Assembly (NCBI GenBank): GCA_020846535.1
Contig: JADLDR010000078.1
Span: forward strand, 1 to 61,214
DNA length: 61,214 nt
Direction of reading: 5' to 3'
Origin: Armatimonadota bacterium
Lineage (GTDB): Bacteria > Armatimonadota > JADLDR01
The notes beneath the pieces were generated by a model. It did not search any database. It saw only the letters and a list, made by a program, of their open reading frames with translations, and was not told where the DNA came from. Of the stretch, positions 25,616 through 34,300 are shown in pieces. Numbering within the stretch: position 1 is the stretch's first letter; each line of letters begins with the position of its first letter. Both the position numbers and the translations under genes were made by a program.

Positions 25616-26586
25616 AACGCTCCCCGGAGATGGGCGACGATCCGGGCAACCCGCTCCCTGCCGTTGAAGATAAACCCCTCCCGGGTCATCCCCCCGGCCA
25701 CATAAAGCCAGGGCACGCAGGTCTCGAAGGTTTCCTCATGGTATTCCGGCCTGTCGTCCTCGGCCACCCGGATGCCGCACCCTTCCAGGAAAGGCCGGTT
25801 GGCCCGGTAGCCCAGCAGAGCGAAGACAAAATCGTTAGGGATGCTCAGAACCGTCCCGTCCGAACGCTTCAGGACAACCTCCTGAGGCTTTATCTCCACC
25901 ACCTCGGTTCCGTAGAGAGGCGTCAATTTTCCTTCCGACAGCCTCAATTCCAGTTCGCGCAGGACGAAAGGGCGCAGCTTGCATTCCGACGGCGAAGAGC
26001 GCCGGGAAGAAAGGGAAACCCTTGACCCTGCGGCGGCCAGGGCCATCGCCGCCTCCGCCGCCGAGTTGCCGCCCCCGACCACCAGCGCCTCCTTGCCGTA
26101 ATAGGGCGCAGCCTCCCGGTAGCGCACCGCTACCTTCTGAAGCCGGCTGCCCGGAACCTCCAGGGTTCGCGGCTGGCCCCAGAACCCGGTCGCCAGGATA
26201 ACGGCGCGGGAACGGTAAGAGAAACCGCCGTCCCTATCCGGCTCCCGGAGGGTGGAAACCAAGAATCCCGCCCCCGAGCGGTGAACCGATTCCACTCCTT
26301 CCCAGGTACGCACATTGAGTCCCCGGGCGGCGACCACGTTCCGGTAATAGGCCAGCGCGTCCTCCCGGCGCGGCTTTTCGTCGTTCGCCACAGGGAAAGG
26401 AATCCCGCCGATAGCCAGGTCCTCCGCCGGAGAGTAGAAGCGCATCATAATCGGGTATTCCGAAACGTAATGGCAGATCCCGCCTTTGTCCAGACAGAGG
26501 TAGGCCAGCCCCGCGTCCTGCGCCGCGCAAGCCGCCGCCAGTCCCACCGGCCCCGCACCGATGATCAGCACATCGTATTCAGGCAT
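25612..26586 (-). CDS. ypdA: YpdA-family putative bacillithiol disulfide reductase
   Basis: This is an FAD/NAD(P)H-dependent oxidoreductase of 324 residues that by family reduces bacillithiol disulfide. The FAD motif GAGPVGLAAACAAQ lies at about 10-23. The NADPH motif VVGGGNSAAEAAMAL is near 170, and FALLGYRAN and YVAGGM near the end are typical of YpdA. A Cys in GICHYVSEYP sits where YpdA proteins carry their active Cys. Its presence hints that the cell makes bacillithiol, but bshA-C are not in this window. It is first in a two-gene unit with the RNase Z-like gene. Confidence 0.85.
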   Translation of the reverse strand: MPEYDVLIIGAGPVGLAAACAAQDAGLAYLCLDKGGICHYVSEYPIMMRFYSPAEDLAIGGIPFPVANDEKPRREDALAYYRNVVAARGLNVRTWEGVESVHRSGAGFLVSTLREPDRDGGFSYRSRAVILATGFWGQPRTLEVPGSRLQKVAVRYREAAPYYGKEALVVGGGNSAAEAAMALAAAGSRVSLSSRRSSPSECKLRPFVLRELELRLSEGKLTPLYGTEVVEIKPQEVVLKRSDGTVLSIPNDFVFALLGYRANRPFLEGCGIRVAEDDRPEYHEETFETCVPWLYVAGGMTREGFIFNGRERVARIVAHLRGAL

Positions 26587-26604
26587 AACGTCTCCTGGGG
26601 AAAA

Positions 26605-26840
26605 GGGTATAGAGCGTAGGGTGTAGGGTATAGTAAAGCCCTTGCATCCATCGGTATCAAGTTGGCAACAAGGCGTTCGTTGATTCGGGCCTTATAAAGA
26701 ACTGACTATCGGGCGACCCGGAGGCCTTCAACCGCCCTACAGACGGGACCAGGCCCCAGAGACGGGCCTTTCAAAGCCCGGACACCTTTCGTTTGAAAAG
26801 CTATGGGGCCGCACTACACCCTACACCCTCTATCCTCCCC
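26605..26840. repeat. inverted-repeat-bounded intergenic segment
   Basis: The left arm 26605-26634 holds GCGTAGGGTGTAGGGTATAG. The right arm 26813-26840 holds its near inverse, CTACACCCTACACCCTCTAT. The roughly 180 bp between contain further short palindromes and no gene. The right arm reaches into the 3' end of the heparinase-like gene and supplies its last dozen codons. Confidence 0.6.
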
Positions 26841-29002
26841 GCGCCTCCCACGCTCCAGAGAATGCCGGGGCCTGAATGCAGGGAGCGGACGGGATCGCTT
26901 GCGGGCGTGACAGCCCGCAGATGGCCGTCTGCCGGGCTGTGAAATCGAATATGGCCGCCGGGCGTTCCCAGGGCAAGGGACGGGTCATGGCTCCCTGCGT
27001 ACGCCATGCAGGAAACCGGCTCTCCGGCGTCAATGCGCCAGAGAATGCTATCGGGGGCGATGGCTGCAATCTGTCCGATGCTGCTGGCGGCATAAAGAAT
27101 GGGGTCGGCCGGGTGGGCTGTCAGGGCGATGATCTCGCCGCCCAGGTTGATCTCACGGGTGGTTTCACCGGATTCCTGCCTGAAACCCTGCAAGCCGCAG
27201 GCTCCCCCTGAGACGATTTCCCTTTGTCCGCCCGAAACCATCGCGGCGGCAGCGAGAACCGGGCCGCGCATAGAGCGCCAGAGGACTTGGCCTTCGTCAT
27301 CCAGCAGATACATGCCCGCGGTCGCCGAACCGGCCACAATATTGAAGCCATTGCCTTCCTGGCGGATAGCTGCCAGAAAGGTGGCTGGATAATGCGATAA
27401 GCGGGCCTGCCATAATTCCGCCCCTTCGGCGGAGAAGGCCATCAGGGAGCCGTCTGCTAAGCCCGCCAGGAAAAAGGGCGAATTTCCGCAGGCACAGGCC
27501 AGGGAGCAGGCTCGCCGGGCCTGCTGGCGGTATCCCGGGCCGAGGCCCTTTCTCCACACGCATTCTCCGTCCAGAGTGTACAACGCCAGCGCGGCGTCTT
27601 CGGTTCCGGTGAGGACGCCGGTCATTCCGGAGGCCGCTCCGGGGGCGATGGCGAGCCGGACGATGGGGCTGCCGGTATGGATCCTCGCCTTCGATTGCCC
27701 CCAGGGATCGAGCAGGAGGATGTCGCCCCTTTCTCCGCCTACCGCCAGCAGGTTGTCATAAGCGTCCGCATCACTCACCCGGCTGCCGAGCCGGGCCTGC
27801 CATAACGATGTATCAAAGGCCAAGTCCAGGGCGATTGCCGCTGGCCTCGGCCCATTTTTAGCTGCTTCTTGCGGCCTGGAGGAAAGGGAGCGGATGCCCG
27901 CCATTTCGGATAAAGCCAATTCATGCCTTCCGCGAGGAAGCCGGATGCGGAGCAGGCCGCTCCGGTCGGCGGTGAAGGCGCGACCCTGCCATCTCGCTGC
28001 CTGCGCCCGGACGATCAGGTCGGTCACTTGCAGGCATTCGACCGCCATGTCGCCGCGCCGGACATCGGCTTCGACATGGACGGGATGGCTGCTTGAAAAA
28101 AGCTCCTTCCTTTCGATGGCTGCCTTCGATAAGCCGATGCCGGAGAAGCCGTCCTGGGAGAGGGTAAAAAGCGTCGCCCTGATTTCGATATCTCCGCCGG
28201 CCCATCCTTCATCGGCGCGTCCCAGCAGGCAGGGATGCTTGCCTCCGATCAGGGCGACCGAATCGCCAATGCGCTCAAAGGACAGGGCGTTGTCCTGCAC
28301 GGGAGAGATGAGGTTCATGAAAGCCAGGGTGTCTCCGGTTTTCATCGGGCGGCACAGGGTCTGGCGCAGGATTTTGAGGCTGCTGCTTTCAGGGCGTCTG
28401 CCTGCGGGAAACGCTCCCAGGTCGGCAAGAACCAAATTCGAGCGATCCGCACTGATCAGGGCAAAGCGGGGGCTGTCCGTGTAAAGATGAAGCGCCCTGC
28501 CGGCCAAGTATGCCTCTTCAGGTATTATCCACCGCGCCTCGACGGTAAATGCGGCATCGGCCAGGGCGGCGCAGGCGTCGAGAAGAACGATAAAATGGCC
28601 GGGACACCAGATTATATTGCGTTCCCAGGCCATGCCGTTGTCGTTTTCAAGAAGGGTCCGGCAGAATCCCGAGTGGCGGAAAAGGGCGTTCGCTTCGAGC
28701 CGGGCCGGTTCGAGCGATGGAAAATGCTCTCCGTTCCGTGCGATGTGCAGGCCGCTGGCGCAGCGACGGGGCAACGCATCCTCTCCGGCCAGCACGATAC
28801 GGCTTCCCCATGTCAGGCGAAGGATGTCATTGGCCTGCCCGCAGGGGGAATAGGGAGAGGCGGCCCCTTGCAGGCAGAGGTATTCACCGCCGGGATCGGG
28901 CGAGCTCCGCAGGATCAGGGCGGAGAAAAGATCCCCGGTATTTGGGCTTGCCGGCCCGCATTCCTGGAATCGCGGATGGAAGGGTCGAATGATCATCGGC
29001 AT
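26801..29002 (-). CDS. heparinase II/III C-terminal-like domain fused to a PQQ/WD-like beta-propeller
   Basis: The 733-residue protein starts within what looks like the C-terminal beta domain of heparinase II/III-type polysaccharide lyases. GEYLCLQGAASPYSP and then GFCRTLLENDNGMAWERN match the region after the catalytic toroid. From about residue 400 it has repeats such as GERGDILLLDPWG, GLADGSLMAFSAEGAELW and GMYLLDDEGQVLWRS, a PQQ-like propeller. The N-terminal alpha/alpha toroid with the catalytic residues is absent, and no ribosome site precedes ATG 29002. The gene is probably a 5'-truncated remnant, although the frame remains open. The extreme 3' end lies in a repeat. Confidence 0.55.
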   Translation of the reverse strand: MPMIIRPFHPRFQECGPASPNTGDLFSALILRSSPDPGGEYLCLQGAASPYSPCGQANDILRLTWGSRIVLAGEDALPRRCASGLHIARNGEHFPSLEPARLEANALFRHSGFCRTLLENDNGMAWERNIIWCPGHFIVLLDACAALADAAFTVEARWIIPEEAYLAGRALHLYTDSPRFALISADRSNLVLADLGAFPAGRRPESSSLKILRQTLCRPMKTGDTLAFMNLISPVQDNALSFERIGDSVALIGGKHPCLLGRADEGWAGGDIEIRATLFTLSQDGFSGIGLSKAAIERKELFSSSHPVHVEADVRRGDMAVECLQVTDLIVRAQAARWQGRAFTADRSGLLRIRLPRGRHELALSEMAGIRSLSSRPQEAAKNGPRPAAIALDLAFDTSLWQARLGSRVSDADAYDNLLAVGGERGDILLLDPWGQSKARIHTGSPIVRLAIAPGAASGMTGVLTGTEDAALALYTLDGECVWRKGLGPGYRQQARRACSLACACGNSPFFLAGLADGSLMAFSAEGAELWQARLSHYPATFLAAIRQEGNGFNIVAGSATAGMYLLDDEGQVLWRSMRGPVLAAAAMVSGGQREIVSGGACGLQGFRQESGETTREINLGGEIIALTAHPADPILYAASSIGQIAAIAPDSILWRIDAGEPVSCMAYAGSHDPSLALGTPGGHIRFHSPADGHLRAVTPASDPVRSLHSGPGILWSVGGAGRIEGVGCSAAP

Positions 29003-29019
29003 TGTGAGCGGTTTCCAAA

Positions 29020-29489
29020 CTACGGGGCAAACGGGTCGAACCGGGGAGGCTGCCTGCCGTCGATATCGGTGAAGCCGTATTCGCGGGCCAGGTCTCCCGC
29101 CCTCAGAAGCTGCCCGGTTCTGATGAAAACGTTCGGATCGGACGCCAGGGCCGCCACCGCCCTCCCGAAGGCCAAATGTTCATACCCGCCCCAGGCGTTG
29201 TTGACCAGAAGATCGAGCCGGCCCTGTTCCGCCTGCACCCTTCGGAAAAGGGCTTCGATTTCCCTATCCACGGTATGATCGCATTTGACAGGAATGCCGA
29301 CTCCGCCTCTTGCCGAAACCATCTCCGCGGTCTCTTCAATGGTTTCCGGGCGATCTGCCGATGAAGATTGCCCCCGGACAGTGCGCCCGGTGACATATAC
29401 GGTAGCGCCCTCATCTCCCAGCGATAGGGCGATGCCCCTCCCCGGCTGGCTCCCGTCACTACGGCTATCGTTCCCTTGGGACGCTGCAT
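29020..29489 (-). pseudogene. short-chain dehydrogenase (DHRS1-like), decayed
   Basis: ATG 29489 follows TTGAGGAG, and the start KGTIAVVTGASRG is a normal SDR N-terminus. Then the frame breaks inside the TGxxxGxG cofactor motif (about 29434-29446). The second frame continues GRGIALSLGDEGATVYVTGR. After the NNAWGGYE motif, about 130 family residues are missing: the sequence jumps directly (29172-29180) to the C-terminal phrase AFGRAVAALASDPNVF and ends GFTDIDGRQPP. The catalytic Ser-Tyr-Lys region is gone. This is a clear pseudogene with two independent lesions. Confidence 0.85.
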
Positions 29490-29664
29490 GGGATAAACTC
29501 CTCAATTTGCCCTGGAGTCCTATCAATTCATGATGTCTAGCGGAGATTCCTGCCTCAGAGCGAGGTTTTCCCGTGAAAAGGATATTCTGAAAAGCTTGAA
29601 GAATAACAAGCTGAAAATAGGTGGAAGCTGTATATATCACTCGAAGTAAAGAAGGTGGTCAGAA

Positions 29665-29940
29665 ATGGCGATAACAATGCAACTCCCGGAGGCAATCGAA
29701 AAGCAATTATGTGAAGAATGGCCTGATCTGGAAGGCCGTGTATTGGAAGGGTTTGTCCTGGACGCCTTTCAAAGAGGAGACCTGAGCAGCTTTGAGGTAG
29801 CCCAGATACTCGGCTATCAAAACAGAGAGGAAGCGATTGAGTTCCTCAGCGAACACGGGGCATACCCGGGGTACGATCTCCCGGACTTGGAACAAGACCG
29901 CCAGACTTTCAATAAACTGGAGCAGAGTGAAAGAGAATGA
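29665..29940 (+). CDS. UPF0175-family antitoxin-like protein
   Basis: The 91-residue protein resembles UPF0175/VapB-like antitoxins: an N-terminal strand and helix (MQLPEAIEKQL), then GDLSSFEVAQILGYQNREEAIEFL, a helix-turn-helix-like segment. It is followed by an acidic tail that would contact the toxin. Its stop overlaps the start of the adjacent toxin gene (ATGA), the usual layout for these type II modules. That toxin is internally deleted, so the antitoxin is now an orphan. By family it would also bind its own promoter, but no operator was identified. Confidence 0.72.
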   Translation: MAITMQLPEAIEKQLCEEWPDLEGRVLEGFVLDAFQRGDLSSFEVAQILGYQNREEAIEFLSEHGAYPGYDLPDLEQDRQTFNKLEQSERE

Positions 29941-30118
29941 TCGTTATCTCGGATAGCAGCCCCTTACGCTGTTAGAAATCCTCGAACAGGCGGCGCATAA
30001 GGGTTTGGTTGATTTGGCCGAAGCCGTCAACAAGCTGAAGCAAACCAGCTATCGTATTAAGCAGGAAGTTATCAACAATGTGTTGAGAGGGACGATTCCC
30101 AAAACAACAGAACCATAA
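29937..30118 (+). pseudogene. DUF3368 (PIN-domain, VapC-like) toxin, internally deleted
   Basis: The first codons MIVISDSSPL match the start of DUF3368 PIN toxins with the first catalytic Asp. The next in-frame codons run into TAG at about codon 13. From 29970 another frame reads LLEILEQAAHKGLVDLAEAV and continues TSYRIKQEVINNVL to TAA 30118, the C-terminal part of the same family. About 100 residues between them, with the remaining acidic active-site residues, are missing. It overlaps the antitoxin stop by 4 bp. The toxin is certainly non-functional as read. Confidence 0.8.
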
Positions 30119-30150
30119 CCCTTACCATAATATCAGGAGGTCACACGATC

Positions 30151-30576
30151 ATGTCAGGAACGAATGCGGCGATTCCCGGATGCGGGTTTCACCATGTCGC
30201 TATGCGTGCCGCGGATTTTGACGGGGCGGTGCGGTTTTACACCGAGGGACTGGGGTTCAGGGCGGCCTGCTCCTGGGGCGAGGGCGACAGCCGGGCGGTG
30301 ATGCTGGATACGGGGGACGGCAACTACTTCGAAATCTTCGCAGGTGGGAAGCGCGCTCCCGGCGAAGCCCCGCCGGAAGGGGCGGTGCTGCATGTGGCGC
30401 TCCGGGCCGACAACTGCGATGCGACCCTGGAGCGGGCGGTGGCCGCCGGAGCGCAGGTGACGATGGAGCCGACCAGCCTGGACATCCCATCCAGCCCGGC
30501 TACACCTGTCCGGATAGCCTTCTGCAAGGGGCCGGAAGGCGAGATCATCGAATTCTTCCAGTGCGACAGGCTTTAG
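30151..30576 (+). CDS. VOC-superfamily (glyoxalase/dioxygenase-fold) protein
   Basis: The 141-residue protein has the paired beta-alpha-beta-beta-beta modules of the vicinal oxygen chelate superfamily: HHVAMRAADFDGAVRFYTEGLGF, YFEIFAGG with a ligand Glu, and then VLHVALRADN and GPEGEIIEFFQ with the second Glu. Members include glyoxalases, dioxygenases and resistance proteins; the substrate here is unknown. CAGGAGGT is 9 nt before ATG 30151. It is convergent with the M24 gene, with a likely shared terminator hairpin between them. Confidence 0.85.
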   Translation: MSGTNAAIPGCGFHHVAMRAADFDGAVRFYTEGLGFRAACSWGEGDSRAVMLDTGDGNYFEIFAGGKRAPGEAPPEGAVLHVALRADNCDATLERAVAAGAQVTMEPTSLDIPSSPATPVRIAFCKGPEGEIIEFFQCDRL

Positions 30577-30601
30577 TGTATCGGGATTTTGGCCTGATTA
30601 A

Positions 30602-30625
30602 GGGGCGGCCTTATAGGGTCGCCCC
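30602..30625. terminator. hairpin between convergent genes
   Basis: GGGGCGGCC and GGTCGCCCC pair around a short loop. There is no clear T tract, so it may be a repeat-derived hairpin rather than a strong intrinsic terminator. Confidence 0.35.
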
Positions 30626-30631
30626 GCGGTG

Positions 30632-31771
30632 TCAGCGCATCAGCAGGCTTCCGAACCAGCCTTCTTCTTCGGGGAACATCGGGGAGTTGTTGAAAAGGGC
30701 GTCTTTGGCGTCGGCGACGGTGATGTGTTCTTCCTTCCGGTCGAGGGCGAAGCCTGCCGTGATGACCTCGGTGCTGTCTTCCAGGACGAGGATGGTGTTT
30801 TCGGATTTCGTTCCTGCAATGGAGGGGTTCCAGGCGAAAGCCTGGTTGGCCTGGACGATTTCCCGGATGGCAGGATTGGCCCGGTAGTCCCGACCGCCGT
30901 AGCCGGTGGCCCCGCCCTGGTGGTGGAATGTCCACTCGTTTTCGAAGCCTGTCCGGGCGTAGGTTTCCACAGCTTTCTCGAAGATGCCGGACACATCCGC
31001 GCCGGGCCGCGTTTCGGCAAGGAAGGCGGCGTCCACTTCGGTCACGGCGTCCTGCCTTCGCCGCAGGTCGTCTTTCATGGCCCCGAAGTGTACCAGCCGG
31101 GTGACGGAGGCGATCAGCCCGCCCTTCCGCCCGCAGATCACAATCATTACATACCAGTCGACCGTTTTCCCTGTCGGGACAGGATGGCGGTAGCGGGAGA
31201 TGCGGTCATCGGCGGCCACCAGGAGGACGGTCGGGGTGATGCTTTCGGCCAGTAACTTTCCGCCGACATTTCCGGCGATCTCGTATTCCGTCATGCCGGG
31301 TCTCACCTCCCAGCAGGTCTGCCGGAGGCATTCCGCCGCCTGTCGCCCGAGCGCCCTGTACCTCTCGATTTCCTCCGGGGTGAGAGAGTAGCGCAGCCTC
31401 GCCACCTCTCGGGCAATATTTTCCGCCCCGGTGATGCCCGTATCGGAGCCGATCCGCTTCCCTGAGGGCAGCATATCGGTCAGGGAAGCGGAATGCCAGG
31501 GGTAGACCTTCAATTTCAGTCCCGCGTCGCCGACCTGCTCGTCCATCATCCGACCGGATTCGATATTGTCGCAAACCAGATACCCGGCTTCCTGCGTCAC
31601 CAGCACGGAGGCCACCCCGGTATCTGACGCCACCGAGACATGGTTGTTCCCCCCGCAGGTGTACCAGGCAAAGTTCCCGTGCTGGGACAGCAGAACGGCG
31701 TCCAGCCCTTTCTCCGCCATCAACTGGCGTACCCGCCGCTCTTTTTCACGAACTTCAGCCATTGCCGCCAT
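30632..31771 (-). CDS. M24-fold (aminopeptidase P/creatinase-like) protein lacking metal ligands
   Basis: The 379-residue protein has the two-domain creatinase/prolidase layout: an N-terminal domain (AEKGLDAVLLSQHGNFAWYT) and a pita-bread C-terminal domain. Where M24 metalloenzymes have the Asp-Asp pair this protein reads VICGRKGGLIASVTR. The HxxGH and Glu positions are also altered (FHHQGGATGYGGRDY). It may be a non-metal creatinase-like hydrolase or a binding protein. AAAGGAGG precedes ATG 31771 and overlaps the stop of the GH29 gene upstream, so the two form an operon. Confidence 0.75.
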   Translation of the reverse strand: MAAMAEVREKERRVRQLMAEKGLDAVLLSQHGNFAWYTCGGNNHVSVASDTGVASVLVTQEAGYLVCDNIESGRMMDEQVGDAGLKLKVYPWHSASLTDMLPSGKRIGSDTGITGAENIAREVARLRYSLTPEEIERYRALGRQAAECLRQTCWEVRPGMTEYEIAGNVGGKLLAESITPTVLLVAADDRISRYRHPVPTGKTVDWYVMIVICGRKGGLIASVTRLVHFGAMKDDLRRRQDAVTEVDAAFLAETRPGADVSGIFEKAVETYARTGFENEWTFHHQGGATGYGGRDYRANPAIREIVQANQAFAWNPSIAGTKSENTILVLEDSTEVITAGFALDRKEEHITVADAKDALFNNSPMFPEEEGWFGSLLMR

Positions 31772-31783
31772 CGAGAGCCTCCT

Positions 31784-33187
31784 TTACGCCTTCGCCAGTT
31801 CGATTTTAAAGACAAACGCATGATCGCAGGGCTTTTCCGAGGGCACGCGAATTTTCAACCCTTCCGGAGACTGCTCCCATTCCAATCGCGCGCGGCTGCC
31901 CAGCAGAGATACATTCCGGATAGAACCTTCCAGCAATCCCGAGGAAGCGGCAAGCGATCCGACCGTCACCGCCTCCCCAGGCCAGTCGAGGCAGATGGCG
32001 TAGAGGAAGCCGTCCCGGGCGGTGAAGCGGATATCCCGGGCGGTGAAGGGTTGGCTTTTGGCCTCCCCGAACGAACCGGCGGTGATTTCGGTCGGGCCTT
32101 CGCCGTAAATCTTCCAGGGGCGGGCCTCGTAGACGGCCTCTCCGTTCACCCGGAGCCACTGGCCGATCTCCTGGAGAATCTTCTCCTGTTCTTCGGGGAT
32201 CGTGCCGTCGGGCCTGGGGCCGATATTGAGGAGCATACAGCCGTTCTTGCTCACGATGTCCACCAGTTCGTCCACGAGCTCGTCGGTGGATTTGTAGTCC
32301 TCGTCCTCGATATAGCCCCACGATTTTTTGCCGACGCTGGTATCGGTCTGCCAGAAGTAAGGGCGGATGTCGGCCAGTTGGCCGCGCTCGATATCCCAGA
32401 CCGCCGCGCCCACGGGAAAAGCTTCGTTTTTGTAGTTGATCGCCACCCCTTGACCCCATTCCAGGCCCCGGTTATAATAATAGGCGGCGAATTCCTGAAG
32501 GTAAGGCGCGAAGACCGGTTGCTCGATCCACCAATCGAACCAGACCACCTCGGGGCGGTATTTATCGACCATCTCACAGGTGCGGGCCAGCCAGTCCTCC
32601 AGGTGCGCCTCGCTCACCGGCGACTTCTCGGGCTGGGCGGGCGCATACAGCCCGGCATACCGCGGATCGTAGACATCCGAATCGAGGGTGGTATGCATAA
32701 ACCACCAGTGCTCCGCCCGGTGGGACGAAACGCAGAAATGCATGCCTTCCGCCCGGACTGCTTTCATCAGATCGCCCACGATATCACGCTTCGGTCCCAT
32801 CTTGGCCGAAGACCACTCGGTAAAGCTGCAATCGTACATCGGGAAGCCATCGTGATGCTCCGCCACCGGCATCACGTACCGGGCCCCGGATTCCCTGAAC
32901 AGCCTGGCCCAGTAAGCCGGGTCCCAATTCTCCGCTTTGAAGTACGGGATAAAATCCTTATATCCGAACGACTTCACATCCCCGTAGCGGGTGATATGGT
33001 GCTTATGCTCCGCGCTGCCCTCTTGATACATGCTTCTCGGATACCATTCGTTCCCGAACGCCGGGACCGCATAAACGCCCCAGTGGATGAAGATGCCGAA
33101 CTTGGCGTCCTCATACCACTGCGGAACGGTGTACCGCTTCAAGGATTCCCAGTTTGCCTCATAAGGAGCCTGCTCGCTGACCGCCAT
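31784..33187 (-). CDS. alpha-L-fucosidase (GH29)
   Basis: This is a retaining alpha-L-fucosidase of 467 residues. The barrel starts with WYEDAKFGIFIHWGVYAVPA (residues 24-43) and includes the HHDGFPMYDC segment at 111-120. The nucleophile Asp is D218 in VVWFDWW. A beta domain makes up the last 120 residues. There is no signal peptide, so it should act on imported fuco-oligosaccharides. AGGAGGGG precedes ATG 33187. It shares an operon with the M24-fold gene, and URO-D-like and aldo/keto reductase genes lie next door, a layout common in catabolic loci. Confidence 0.92.
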   Translation of the reverse strand: MAVSEQAPYEANWESLKRYTVPQWYEDAKFGIFIHWGVYAVPAFGNEWYPRSMYQEGSAEHKHHITRYGDVKSFGYKDFIPYFKAENWDPAYWARLFRESGARYVMPVAEHHDGFPMYDCSFTEWSSAKMGPKRDIVGDLMKAVRAEGMHFCVSSHRAEHWWFMHTTLDSDVYDPRYAGLYAPAQPEKSPVSEAHLEDWLARTCEMVDKYRPEVVWFDWWIEQPVFAPYLQEFAAYYYNRGLEWGQGVAINYKNEAFPVGAAVWDIERGQLADIRPYFWQTDTSVGKKSWGYIEDEDYKSTDELVDELVDIVSKNGCMLLNIGPRPDGTIPEEQEKILQEIGQWLRVNGEAVYEARPWKIYGEGPTEITAGSFGEAKSQPFTARDIRFTARDGFLYAICLDWPGEAVTVGSLAASSGLLEGSIRNVSLLGSRARLEWEQSPEGLKIRVPSEKPCDHAFVFKIELAKA

Positions 33188-33320
33188 ATCTTCCCCTCCT
33201 GTCGGGTCGAGACGTTAAAACCGTTATTCGCCGGAGGGACGTTTACTCCTTTCGGCCCATAAAGGAAAATGGCCCAGGAAAGCGAACCCTAAGGCATCAC
33301 ATTCCAAGAGAGGGCCACTG

Positions 33321-34277
33321 ATGGCGATACACGATGATCGAATGAAGGCGATGCTTTACGAACGCCCGGAGTTTATCCCGGTCGCGGTGGGATTCCTGCC
33401 CGCTACGTGGATGAAATACCGGGAAGCCCTGGACGACCTGGTGACACGGTATCCCATCATATTCGGAAAACAGCGGGCCGGAGCGCGCGATTTCGATGCG
33501 GTGGGCGGAACCTATGTGGCCGGGGAGCATGTGGATGCCTGGGGCTGCGTCTGGAGCAATGTCCTGACCGGCGCAGAGGCCATTGTGACAGGCCATCCCG
33601 TTCCCACCAGGGAAGCGGTTCGCACGCTCAAGCCGCCTGATCCCGGCTCAGGGCTGCCGCACGGCTTTATGTGGCTCCGCCTCTCCGACCTGCGGGGCTT
33701 CGAGGAATTGATGGTGGATTTCGCGGAGGAGCCTCCGGAATTGCAAACGCTCATCGATACCGTGCTGGAATACAACCTGGGAGAAACTAAGCGCCTCCTG
33801 GAGGGGCGACCGGAGATGATGGGCTTCGGCGACGACCTGGGGATGCAGCGCAGCCTCGCTATCAGCCCCGCAGTTTGGCGCAAATACCTCAAGCCCTGCT
33901 ATGCCGCGATCTACGGCCTCTGCCGCCGGGCCGGGGTATGGGTCTACATGCACACCGACGGGCACATCCTCCCGATCATTCCCGACCTGATCGATTGCGG
34001 TGTGAATGTGCTGAACCCGCAGATCCGCGCCAACGGCCTGCAAGGGCTGGTCAAAGCCTGCAAGGGCAGAGTGTGCGTCAACCTCGACCTGGACAGGCAG
34101 ATGTTTCCTTTCTGCACGCCGCAGCAAATCGATGCCCATATTCGCGAGGCGGTGAAATCTCTCGGCTCACCGGAAGGGGGCCTGTGGCTGACCGCCGAAT
34201 GCGGCCCGGACGTTCCCCTCGAAAACATCGAGGCTATCTGCCAGGGACTTGAGAAATACCGCGCCTGTTACAGTTGA
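33321..34277 (+). CDS. URO-D-superfamily protein (uroporphyrinogen decarboxylase/methyltransferase-like), paralogue 1
   Basis: The 318-residue protein has the TIM-barrel layout of URO-D-like proteins. VYMHTDGHILPIIPDLIDCG holds the His that binds Zn in cobamide-dependent methyltransferases of this fold, followed by NVLNPQIRANGL. It is too divergent and in the wrong context to be HemE. By family it could be a corrinoid-dependent methyltransferase for a methoxy or methylated substrate. AGAGAGGG precedes ATG 33321. It is 23 bp from the aldo/keto reductase start in the same direction. Confidence 0.75.
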   Translation: MAIHDDRMKAMLYERPEFIPVAVGFLPATWMKYREALDDLVTRYPIIFGKQRAGARDFDAVGGTYVAGEHVDAWGCVWSNVLTGAEAIVTGHPVPTREAVRTLKPPDPGSGLPHGFMWLRLSDLRGFEELMVDFAEEPPELQTLIDTVLEYNLGETKRLLEGRPEMMGFGDDLGMQRSLAISPAVWRKYLKPCYAAIYGLCRRAGVWVYMHTDGHILPIIPDLIDCGVNVLNPQIRANGLQGLVKACKGRVCVNLDLDRQMFPFCTPQQIDAHIREAVKSLGSPEGGLWLTAECGPDVPLENIEAICQGLEKYRACYS

Positions 34278-34300
34278 GAGATAAAGGCAGGATCACGCCC

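Noticed and set aside
26641-26800. A tRNA-like segment in the repeat-bounded gap
   Set aside because: Short palindromes are present but no cloverleaf with TTCRA loop and acceptor stem could be built.
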